From Ignavibacteriaceae bacterium (GTDB taxonomy: Bacteria; Bacteroidota; Ignavibacteria; Ignavibacteriales; Ignavibacteriaceae), in assembly GCA_025455085.1 (NCBI GenBank), contig JALONF010000118.1, positions 1 to 6,544 of the forward strand: DNA of 6,544 bases, in the 5' to 3' direction. Below the pieces are notes generated by a model. The model searched no databases, was not told the origin of the DNA, and saw nothing but the letters and a program-made list of their open reading frames with translations. Made by a program: the position numbers and the translations under genes. Position 1 is the first letter of the stretch, and every line of letters starts with the position of its first letter. Shown piece after piece: positions 1-5,363 of this stretch.

Positions 1-74
1 GTCAAGGAAGAGAGCGAACCACCAAAAGATCCAATTGGAGTTCTCTTTGCTGATGTAATTACCACTTTTTTCAT
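1..74 (-). CDS. Acetyl-CoA acetyltransferase (thiolase), N-terminal fragment cut by the window edge
   Basis: Only the first 24 codons are visible; the rest lies beyond the left edge. The ATG is at 74-72, and the peptide starts MKKVVITSAKRTPIGSF and continues with GGSLSSL. The V-I-x-S-A-x-RTPIGSF-x-G-S-L pattern is the N-terminus of thiolase II enzymes such as E. coli AtoB. These condense two acetyl-CoA to acetoacetyl-CoA, or run the reverse reaction, in the cytoplasm. The start is supported by a good Shine-Dalgarno sequence (AGAGGG at 84-79, four bases before ATG). The gene lies 88 nt after holB on the same strand, so it may be read through from holB or have its own promoter. The catalytic cysteine and the C-terminal His/Cys cannot be checked here. 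The family call is strong for so short a fragment. Whether it acts in degradation, mevalonate synthesis or PHB synthesis cannot be decided. Confidence 0.85.
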   Translation of the reverse strand, partial: MKKVVITSAKRTPIGSFGGSLSSL

Positions 75-78
75 TTTG

Positions 79-84
79 CCCTCT
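79..84 (-). promoter_or_regulatory. Ribosome binding site of the thiolase gene
   Basis: On the minus strand AGAGGG stands four bases before the ATG at 74. It is one of the few clear Shine-Dalgarno sequences in the window and fixes the start of a gene that is otherwise only a fragment. Confidence 0.6.
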
Positions 85-162
85 AATTATTTTTGTAAAC
101 TTATTGTGAAAATTAAAGAAATAATTTCAAAGATTCAGAAATTAAATGAGTTAAAGATGATA

Positions 163-1281
163 TTATTGTTTACTCAAAACGACTGAAGCAAGTTCGAATA
201 TGAGACTTGCGGAGAGTAAGGAAGGGCTTATGTTGTTTCTTGGTAAATTCGATAACCTATCAAGACGAGAAGTAATGTCACTTAGGTCTACATCTGGAAA
301 CTTATTATCAAATTTTTCCAGCGTTTCGATGTGATCTTTATAAAAATACTTTTTGATATCTAGTCTAAATTTTTGAATATCGTTCAACCAGGTAATTATC
401 ATACCAATAAGAATTGGAAAATTAACAGAACTCTGATCAGAAATTACTGAGTTCAATTCATCAAAGGCTGAGTTGAATTTGCGCCCAAAAGAATAACGAA
501 GTATCGAAATAGTTTTTTCTTTTAGATAATGAATGTTCATCTCAATAAGATTTAGAGCATACTGCACAGATCCATTAGCAAATGGAGCTACTTCTATAGC
601 AGTTGGATGATCTATTTCAAAATATTCAGTTAGAATTTCACTAATCTCTTTTTCACTTAATGGATCAAAATTTATTCGCCAGCAGCGTGATACGATTGTA
701 GATCTTAACTTTGAAACAAATGGTGTGGTTAGTATAAATATAACTTTTTCTGGCGGTTCCTCGAGACTTTTCAATAAAGCATTTTGTGATTCTTCATTCA
801 TCAAATGTGCATCCGAAATTATCACAAACCTGTAACCAATTTCATCATAGTCCATAGATAGGAATTTCTTAATATCCCTGATACTATTGATCTTAATAGA
901 GTTTGCTTTCGGAATTGAAATCTTGTGAAACGGGTTTGCTGACTTGATTTCAATTTGCTCTCTGACTAAATCTATTTCCTCTTGCGTAAGTTTTTCAGTC
1001 GGAGAGCTCGTATCAGTCTCATTCTTTCCGCGAGGTAGCGGGAAAATTAGTTTTATATATGGCTCCTGAAGTTGCTCGATCAATCTTATAGCTTTATCAG
1101 GGTTCTTGCTATTGTTTGTCTCAATTAATGCTTTAGCGAATAGAATTGCTGTGTTGTCTTTCCCGATCCCTTCTATTCCCGTAAATAAGAAAGCATGCGG
1201 AACGGAATTAGATTGAAGGAAATTATTTAGGATTTGTTTAACTCGTTCTTGCCCGGGGATTTTAACAAGCGCAGATTTCAT
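163..1281 (-). CDS. holB: DNA polymerase III subunit delta-prime (clamp loader)
   Basis: 372 residues, AAA+ clamp-loader fold. Delta-prime is the stator of the DnaX complex that loads the beta sliding clamp at primed sites in the cytoplasm. The N-terminus has the typical PGQERVKQIL and HAFLFTG segments. A P-loop-like GIEGIGKDN follows at 35-43, with Asp in place of the usual Ser/Thr after Lys41. The hallmark block ISDAHLMNEESQNALLKSLEEPP spans 155-177, and TIVSRC with the SRC arginine-finger motif lies at 195-200. Residues about 75-130 carry a charged insert (FPLPRGKN, then KISIPKAN) that I associate with Chlorobi/Ignavibacteria proteins. The only cysteine is C200, so the four-Cys zinc module of E. 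coli delta-prime and gamma/tau is absent. The C-terminal 160 residues are helical in character and fit the collar domain. No Shine-Dalgarno sequence precedes the ATG; a hairpin lies there instead, and the DUF2795 gene ends 23 nt upstream, so coupled translation is likely. DnaX is excluded because the protein lacks the zinc site and a canonical P-loop and is the usual delta-prime length. Confidence 0.9.
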   Translation of the reverse strand: MKSALVKIPGQERVKQILNNFLQSNSVPHAFLFTGIEGIGKDNTAILFAKALIETNNSKNPDKAIRLIEQLQEPYIKLIFPLPRGKNETDTSSPTEKLTQEEIDLVREQIEIKSANPFHKISIPKANSIKINSIRDIKKFLSMDYDEIGYRFVIISDAHLMNEESQNALLKSLEEPPEKVIFILTTPFVSKLRSTIVSRCWRINFDPLSEKEISEILTEYFEIDHPTAIEVAPFANGSVQYALNLIEMNIHYLKEKTISILRYSFGRKFNSAFDELNSVISDQSSVNFPILIGMIITWLNDIQKFRLDIKKYFYKDHIETLEKFDNKFPDVDLSDITSRLDRLSNLPRNNISPSLLSASLIFELASVVLSKQ

Positions 1282-1286
1282 TGCCG

Positions 1287-1303
1287 AGGTGCTTTCAGCA
1301 CCT
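1287..1303 (-). promoter_or_regulatory. Perfect hairpin in the DUF2795-holB junction
   Basis: On the minus strand the sequence reads AGGTGCT-GAA-AGCACCT, a perfect 7-bp stem with a 3-nt loop. It fills most of the 23 nt between the DUF2795 stop and the holB ATG and ends five bases before that ATG. No T-run follows, so it is not a standard intrinsic terminator. The 5' arm carries an SD-like AGGTG that is paired with CACCT in the folded form, and CGGCA just before the ATG offers no other SD. It could tune holB initiation, mark an RNA-processing site or be a dimeric protein operator; the sequence does not decide. Confidence 0.5.
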
Positions 1304-1304
1304 G

Positions 1305-1526
1305 TTAAAATTCGTCTTCATTATAGAAGAAATCTTCATCAGAAGGATAATCCGGCCAAATATCCTCAATCGACTCATAAGGCTCATCGCTATCTTCGAG
1401 TTCTTTAAGGTTCTCCATAACTTCGTATGGTGCACCGATTCTGTCAGCATATTCTATTAGTTCTTCTTTTGTTGCAGGCCATGGAGCATCGTCCAGATAT
1501 GCAGCAAGTTCAACTGTCCAGATCAT
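1305..1526 (-). CDS. Small acidic DUF2795 protein
   Basis: 73 residues. The central stretch PWPATKEELIEYADRIGAP, followed by a VMENLKEL helix and YESIEDIW, matches the DUF2795 pattern (P-A-T-K-x-E-L-I-x-Y-A, then a Leu-rich helix and a Y-x-S-x-x-D element). The function of this family is not established. The protein is extremely acidic: 24 Asp/Glu against 3 Lys/Arg, ending in a D/E/F/Y-rich tail (DEDFFYNEDEF). There is no signal peptide or membrane segment, so a cytoplasmic location is expected. The ATG lies only 3 nt beyond the stop of the upstream M23 gene, with only a weak GGA-containing upstream stretch, so coupled translation is likely. It is followed by holB after 23 nt. I recall similar short proteins in Ignavibacteria and Chlorobi, but this is memory rather than a search. 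A role with the clamp loader is guilt by association only. Confidence 0.85.
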   Translation of the reverse strand: MIWTVELAAYLDDAPWPATKEELIEYADRIGAPYEVMENLKELEDSDEPYESIEDIWPDYPSDEDFFYNEDEF

Positions 1527-1529
1527 ATA

Positions 1530-2471
1530 TTATTTTTCCGTTAGAGAAGTAGTTGAAGTATCTAGATCAAAAAAAGTTAAGTCATCAAAGAAAAAGTCTG
1601 TTGGGTCAAGTGAAATTCCATCGTGATGAACTTCATAGTGCAAGTGAGGACCTGACGAAAGCCCTGAATTACCAGATTTAGCGATTGTTTGCCCTCTTTT
1701 TATTTTGTCACCCTCTTTAACCATAGCTGTTGCTAGATGAGCATAAATTGTTTTGTAACCAAAACCGTGATCAATTTCAATAACCAATCCAAAGCCAGCA
1801 CGTCGTTCAACTATCACAACAGTGCCGTCTCCTGGAGAACGAACTGTTGTGCCATAATCACAATTTATATCAATTCCGTTATGAAATCTTTGAACACCTA
1901 AAATTGGGTGTCTTCTCATCCCGAAACCATCAATAGAATAGTTGCCAGTTGTTGGTTTGATTGCAGGTATGCACTTGTGTAATTCTTCATTCAAACTTAG
2001 CCTATTCGCAATCTCTAAAGTTTGATTTTTTTCAAACTCAACCGATCGAATCATTCCTTCAACTGAATTAAGAAGATTTTTAACCTCAGCATCTTTAATA
2101 TTAAAATTTGAATATAAATATTCAGTACTTCCCCCAACACCTAATAATCTCTCTTCGTTAGAGATAGGCTGCAGATTTGCTGTTACTCTTAATTCAGAAT
2201 TTATCTCTGCAATCTCATTCACATCAGCGGCTATTTTTTCGTAAGATTCAGTTATTCGTTTGATCTCTTTCTTTAAATCTTGATTCTCATTTTTAAGTGA
2301 TGAAATAGTAAGATCAGGGTTGGAACCCAGTCCAATAAAATAGTAAAGCACAACACTTAAAGCTGCAAATAATAGAGACGATACACTTAAAACTGTAAAT
2401 AGCTTCAGCTTGAAATGCCTAATTTCAATATACTTTAGATTAGATTTTGAGAAATAGAATAATTTTTTCAT
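1530..2471 (-). CDS. Membrane-anchored M23 family peptidoglycan metallopeptidase
   Basis: 313 residues. A short basic cytoplasmic N-terminus (MKKLFYFSKSNLKYIEIRHF) leads into one membrane segment at about 24-47. A heptad-like charged coiled coil follows at about 55-95. The C-terminal lysostaphin-type Zn peptidase domain covers about 180-290. Zinc and catalytic motifs are complete: H197 and D201 in RFHNGIDI (HxxxD), H245 in IYAHL, and H276/H278 in GPHLHYEV (HxH). All active-site residues are present, so an active endopeptidase on peptidoglycan cross-links is expected, unlike the degenerate EnvC/NlpD activators. The domain would sit in the periplasm. This architecture is common among Bacteroidota M23 proteins and resembles bactofilin-linked peptidases, though no bactofilin gene is visible here. 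No SD precedes the ATG; a promoter-like element lies 12 nt upstream, suggesting a very short leader. The stop is 3 nt before DUF2795. The tail after residue 290 is rich in Phe, Asp and Thr. Confidence 0.92.
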   Translation of the reverse strand: MKKLFYFSKSNLKYIEIRHFKLKLFTVLSVSSLLFAALSVVLYYFIGLGSNPDLTISSLKNENQDLKKEIKRITESYEKIAADVNEIAEINSELRVTANLQPISNEERLLGVGGSTEYLYSNFNIKDAEVKNLLNSVEGMIRSVEFEKNQTLEIANRLSLNEELHKCIPAIKPTTGNYSIDGFGMRRHPILGVQRFHNGIDINCDYGTTVRSPGDGTVVIVERRAGFGLVIEIDHGFGYKTIYAHLATAMVKEGDKIKRGQTIAKSGNSGLSSGPHLHYEVHHDGISLDPTDFFFDDLTFFDLDTSTTSLTEK

Positions 2472-2482
2472 ACAACGGTGCG

Positions 2483-2514
2483 CAAAAATACTTATTTAGA
2501 GTTACTGAAACAAG
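2483..2514 (-). promoter_or_regulatory. Candidate Bacteroidota-type promoter of the M23 gene
   Basis: On the minus strand CTTG (2514-2511) is followed after exactly 20 nt by TATTTTTG (2490-2483). The second box is a full match to the TAnnTTTG -7 element of Bacteroidota primary-sigma promoters, and CTTG matches three of four bases of the TTTG -33 box at the expected 19-21 nt spacing. It lies in the 55-nt gap between hprK and the M23 gene. It leaves only 12 nt before the ATG, so a transcript from it would be nearly leaderless, which fits the missing SD. A chance match in AT-rich DNA is quite possible. Confidence 0.35.
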
Positions 2515-2526
2515 CCTTTCAGGTGC

Positions 2527-3540
2527 TTATTCGAAATCGTGTTCAAAATAATCCGTAGCTCTTTGAGTTTTTGAATTTTTATCAGAAATTTTCTCAGAAA
2601 GCCTTTTTTGGAACAATTCAGCTGCATTATAACCATAGTGCTTTAATAGATAATTCAGGGCAATAACTTCCGAAATAACTGTAATATTTTTACCTGGTAA
2701 AATTGGTAATTTTATATACGGAATTTCAATCTCTGAAATTGTCATCGTTTTTTCATCAAGGCCTGTTCTGGTATAATGTGCTTTTTCATCCCAAACTTCC
2801 AACTCGACCAAAATTTCAAGTCTTTTTTGATATCTGATTGCTCTGATTCCAAAAATCCGTTCAACATCAATAATGCCAAGCCCTCTGATTTCCATATAAT
2901 GTTTGGCTAACTCTGTTCCTGAGCCAATCAGGATGCCTTCGCCCTTTTTTGTAAGAATTATGACGTCGTCGGCGACAAGTCTGTGCCCTCTTTCAATTAG
3001 ATCAAGAGCAACTTCACTTTTACCTACGCCAGATTTACCGACAAAACAAATTCCTACACCATAGACATCAACAAAAGATCCGTGAATTGTTATTCGCTGC
3101 GAGAACTGATCATCAAGGAAATCGCTAAGCAGATAAACTAACTTTGTTGTTGTGTAAGGTGAAACGAATACAGGAACTCCCTTTTCTTTTGCTAACTCTA
3201 AAAGAACTGGTAATGGTTTATTTTTATTAGTTAAAATGATGCACGGAACATTGAACTGGAATATTGTCCTAATGGCTTTTTCCTGCTGATCAGTAGAAAG
3301 CTTTTTAAGATATCTAACTTCAGTGTTACCAAATATTTGAACGCGGCTATAGGAAAACAGATCAACAAAACCTGCTAACGCTAAACCGGGTCTGTGTAAA
3401 TTCTGATCACTTATTTTTCTATCCAGGTCCGGATTTTCGGATAGAAGTTCCAGCTTACCTATTTTTTTTGCGTTGTTATAAAAAAAATCTACAGTAATAA
3501 ATTCTTTTCTTGATATTGCTTTATCATTTACAATTGTCAT
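2527..3540 (-). CDS. hprK: HPr(Ser) kinase/phosphorylase
   Basis: 337 residues, normal for HprK/P, a cytoplasmic hexameric enzyme that phosphorylates HPr (or its homologue NPr/Crh) on a serine and can reverse this with phosphate. The N-terminal regulatory domain covers about 1-145 (LHRPGLALAGF at 48-58, then IILTNKN and the GVPVF segment). The catalytic domain follows. It has H153 in the ITIHGSFVDVYGVG strand, the P-loop GKSGVGKS at 168-175, and HRLVADD at 186-192 with the catalytic/Mg-binding aspartates. The family signature MEIRGLGIIDV lies at 216-226. The C-terminal LPGKNITVISEVIALNYLL at 281-299 is also family-typical. A charged tail after 310 is longer than the core needs. The ATG overlaps the hpf stop as ATGA, with an AGGG Shine-Dalgarno inside hpf, so the two are translationally coupled. 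No HPr, EI or PTS permease gene is in the window; the role is probably regulatory, as in the rpoN-hpf-ptsN-hprK clusters of Proteobacteria. Confidence 0.95.
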   Translation of the reverse strand: MTIVNDKAISRKEFITVDFFYNNAKKIGKLELLSENPDLDRKISDQNLHRPGLALAGFVDLFSYSRVQIFGNTEVRYLKKLSTDQQEKAIRTIFQFNVPCIILTNKNKPLPVLLELAKEKGVPVFVSPYTTTKLVYLLSDFLDDQFSQRITIHGSFVDVYGVGICFVGKSGVGKSEVALDLIERGHRLVADDVIILTKKGEGILIGSGTELAKHYMEIRGLGIIDVERIFGIRAIRYQKRLEILVELEVWDEKAHYTRTGLDEKTMTISEIEIPYIKLPILPGKNITVISEVIALNYLLKHYGYNAAELFQKRLSEKISDKNSKTQRATDYFEHDFE

Positions 3541-3839
3541 TTAGCCCTACTTTTTCTTTTCGACTTTAATGTTTTTAACTGTCTTAACAATTTTGCAACT
3601 GCAGCAGTTGCTGACTTTGTAAATTCATCCGATTCCTCAGCTGCAATTAATGTTTGACCGGGAATGTGTAAAGTAATTTCAGCTTTTTTCACGCTTTCAT
3701 GGCTGTTCAGAAAGCTAAGAATTACATCTGCGCTAATAATGCTATCATTAAACCTCAGCAAAGATTTTACTTCATCCTTAATATGATCCTTTAAAGTTTC
3801 TCTTGCCTTAAACTTACGTGCGGTTATTTTAATGTTCAT
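3537..3839 (-). CDS. hpf: Short ribosome hibernation promoting factor (HPF/RaiA family)
   Basis: 100 residues, the length of short HPF. These proteins bind the 30S decoding channel, block mRNA and tRNA entry and, with partner factors, give inactive 100S ribosomes during starvation. The beta-alpha-beta-beta-beta-alpha fold can be read: MNIKITARKF, helix ETLKDHIKDEVKSLLRF, strands ISADVILSF, KAEITLHIPGQTLIAAEESD, then helix FTKSATAAVAKLLRQLKTLKS ending in a Lys/Arg-rich tail (KRKSRAK). The basic second helix and tail contact rRNA. There is no C-terminal dimerisation domain, so it is not long HPF. The start is fixed by the best SD in the window (AGGAG six bases upstream), partly formed by the xerC stop codon. 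The 3' end overlaps hprK by four bases. The hpf-hprK neighbourhood recalls the nitrogen-PTS cluster of Proteobacteria, although ptsN and rpoN are missing here. RaiA/YfiA is the alternative family name and cannot be separated from HPF by sequence alone. Confidence 0.93.
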   Translation of the reverse strand: MNIKITARKFKARETLKDHIKDEVKSLLRFNDSIISADVILSFLNSHESVKKAEITLHIPGQTLIAAEESDEFTKSATAAVAKLLRQLKTLKSKRKSRAK

Positions 3840-3845
3840 AATTGA

Positions 3846-3851
3846 CTCCTA
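3846..3851 (-). promoter_or_regulatory. Shine-Dalgarno of hpf overlapping the xerC stop codon
   Basis: On the minus strand TAGGAG contains both the TAG stop of xerC (3851-3849) and the AGGAG ribosome binding site of hpf (3850-3846), six bases before the hpf ATG. A ribosome finishing xerC stands exactly on the hpf initiation site, so reinitiation or stop-start coupling is expected. It is the strongest SD match in the window and could give hpf more translation than its neighbours. Confidence 0.7.
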
Positions 3852-4730
3852 CGATTTTGGATGAGATTTTTTATATGATTCTTTGAGCCTTTCAATGCTC
3901 ACATGAGTATATATTTGAGTTGTTTTAAGATTTTCATGCCCAAGTATTTCCTTCACAGCTCTGAGATCTGCACCTTTATCGAGCATATGTGTAGCAGAAC
4001 TGTGCCGTAAAATGTGCGGACTTTTCTTTCTTATGTCGGTAACTTTGCTTAAATATTTATTAACTATTCTGTAAACGTATTTCTCATAAAGTTTTTTGTC
4101 CGATTTATTTCTGACAAAAGTATCAGAGTAATTTTTCACAGGAAAAGTATTTAGGTATTCTGCCAAATTTTTCTTCGACAATTCACCAATAGGTACTATT
4201 CTAGTCTTAGAACCTTTACCAAGAACTCTCAATAATCCCTTTTCCAAATCAACATCACCCGCTTTAAGATTACATACTTCTGAAACACGTAGTGAACAGC
4301 CATATAATAATTCAAATATTACTTTTATTAAAAGCGGATTAACATCTGCTTCATCTGCCAATTCAAATGTCTTTAAAATGTTTTCAGCAGATGCTATTTC
4401 AGGAAGCTTCTTCGATGTCCTTGGATTCTTCACTTGCGATGTCGGGTTATTTTTTATTAAATCTTCTTTGAAAGCAAATTTAAATAATCCCCTGAGCGAA
4501 GATAATTTTCTAACGATAGTAATTTTTTCTAAGTCTTTTTCATTTAAATGCATCAAGTAGGATTTAATTAAACGTTCATTTATTAACCTAACTTCCTGCT
4601 TATTACATTCATTACAATAATCTGTGAACTCAGATAAATCAGTTTTATAAGATTTTATTGTATTAGGTGAATAACGCCGAATGTTTCGGAGATAGATAAT
4701 ATAGCCCTCGACTACTTGATCAATATTCAT
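3849..4730 (-). CDS. xerC: Tyrosine recombinase XerC/XerD
   Basis: 293 residues, typical Xer length. Xer recombinases resolve chromosome dimers at dif near the division septum. The N-terminal SAM-like core-binding domain covers about 1-95 (RRYSPNTIKSYKTDLSEF at 18-35, VRKLSSLRGLFKFA at 73-86). The catalytic domain holds all six conserved residues: R148 in GCSLRVSE, K172 in LGKGSKTR, H239 and R242 in PHILRHS, H265 in ILGHENLKTTQ, and the nucleophile Y274 in QIYTH. The enzyme should be active. A stop codon (TAG) lies two codons upstream in frame, so the ATG cannot be extended. The SD is weak (AAGAAA). The gene opens a tight xerC-hpf-hprK run after a 182-nt gap. XerC, XerD and single-Xer (XerA/H-like) assignments cannot be told apart without the rest of the genome. 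Nothing around it (no att-like repeats, no phage genes) suggests a mobile-element integrase. Confidence 0.9.
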   Translation of the reverse strand: MNIDQVVEGYIIYLRNIRRYSPNTIKSYKTDLSEFTDYCNECNKQEVRLINERLIKSYLMHLNEKDLEKITIVRKLSSLRGLFKFAFKEDLIKNNPTSQVKNPRTSKKLPEIASAENILKTFELADEADVNPLLIKVIFELLYGCSLRVSEVCNLKAGDVDLEKGLLRVLGKGSKTRIVPIGELSKKNLAEYLNTFPVKNYSDTFVRNKSDKKLYEKYVYRIVNKYLSKVTDIRKKSPHILRHSSATHMLDKGADLRAVKEILGHENLKTTQIYTHVSIERLKESYKKSHPKS

Positions 4731-4912
4731 TAACTAATTTTCTTGATTCAAATAAATGCTCATAGAAATAACAAAGGTCTTAACTGAGACAGAAATAGTT
4801 GAAGAAAGTTTCGGAAATACTTTTTGTTTGTGAGGTATCAATTGGTAATCGCTTTATCAATGGTTTATTAAAAGAACTAGTAACCAAATTCCCATTAACC
4901 ACAGACTTTCTA
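4731..4912 (-). other. Intergenic region between ybeY and xerC
   Basis: This is the longest gap in the window (182 nt), AT-rich, and the most likely place for a promoter of xerC-hpf-hprK. I find no convincing terminator: no GC-rich stem with a T-run after the ybeY stop. I also find no exact TAnnTTTG box. The best sigma70-like candidate is TTGATA, 16 nt, then TATTTC, which is weak. A 9-codon ATG reading frame (4763-4734) ends one codon before the xerC start, in the same frame; it is probably chance. No tRNA or structured RNA was recognised. Confidence 0.4.
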
Positions 4913-5350
4913 TTACTTACCTGCGAATAAAGTAAAATTATAACTCAATAACAACTTATTTTCCATCCGTTTCATAATTTTTTTATTTTCTTTGTTATTA
5001 TCGTTAAAATTCAACAAATGAAGCATTCCGTGAATGACCAAACGATTAAGTTCTTTTCCATAGGACACATAATATTTTTCAGCATTCCGCTTTGCTTCTT
5101 CAAAAGAGATTAATATTTCTCCATCAATCTCTTGCTTTTTTTTTGAGTAATTGAATGTAATTACATCTGTTTCGTAATCGTGATTCAAATATTCTTTGTT
5201 TATTTCCCGAAGCTCTACTGAGTTGATGAAACTGATTGATAGAAATGAAATTGATAAATTAAATTCTTTTTTCAGCAAAGAAATTAGTTTGTGTGCTGCT
5301 CTTTTATTTATCGTCGAATCTTGTGAATATACTTGTAAATTCTTCAGCAA
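4913..5350 (-). CDS. ybeY: rRNA maturation endoribonuclease YbeY, Bacteroidota-type active site
   Basis: 145 residues, usual YbeY length. YbeY is a cytoplasmic zinc-dependent RNase for 16S rRNA 3'-end maturation and ribosome quality control. Family blocks seen are the segment REINKEYLNHDYETDVITF (48-66, matching the TDVLSF block), DGEILIS at 76-82, and HGMLHLLNFND at 107-117. The zinc signature is normally HGxLHLxGxDH. Here H107 and H111 are kept, but Gly is N114 and the third His position holds D117. The Arg of the E. coli YRG segment (R59) corresponds to L55. From memory, Bacteroidota YbeY proteins show the same YLNHD and HGxLHLCGxKD pattern, so this is probably lineage-typical rather than damage, apart from N114. 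The start is TTG (5350-5348), 13 nt after the gamma-carbonic anhydrase stop. No ATG is available in frame upstream before the stop at 5383-5381, and the SD is weak. The stop is TAA followed at once by TAG. Confidence 0.88.
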   Translation of the reverse strand: MLKNLQVYSQDSTINKRAAHKLISLLKKEFNLSISFLSISFINSVELREINKEYLNHDYETDVITFNYSKKKQEIDGEILISFEEAKRNAEKYYVSYGKELNRLVIHGMLHLLNFNDNNKENKKIMKRMENKLLLSYNFTLFAGK

Positions 5351-5363
5351 TATAATCTGTCTT

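Noticed and set aside
103..130. Sigma70-like promoter for the thiolase (TTGAAA, 16 nt, CACAAT)
   Set aside because: The -10 box matches only four of six and lacks the leading T; in such AT-rich DNA this is expected by chance.
2505..2522. Intrinsic terminator after hprK
   Set aside because: The stem is only 6 bp, AT-rich, with a 6-nt loop and no T-run directly after it.
4378..4560. Plus-strand reading frame of 60 codons
   Set aside because: It lies inside xerC on the opposite strand, has no recognisable domain, and the minus-strand protein here is a well-conserved recombinase.
3849..4730. xerC as a phage or transposon integrase marking a mobile element
   Set aside because: Length and motifs are of the Xer type, the flanks are core genes on one strand, and no direct repeats or att-like sites were seen.
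4734..4841. 35-codon TTG frame before xerC
   Set aside because: No SD, no family pattern, Ser/Thr/Val-rich composition as expected from AT-rich non-coding DNA. Kept only as a note on the gap.
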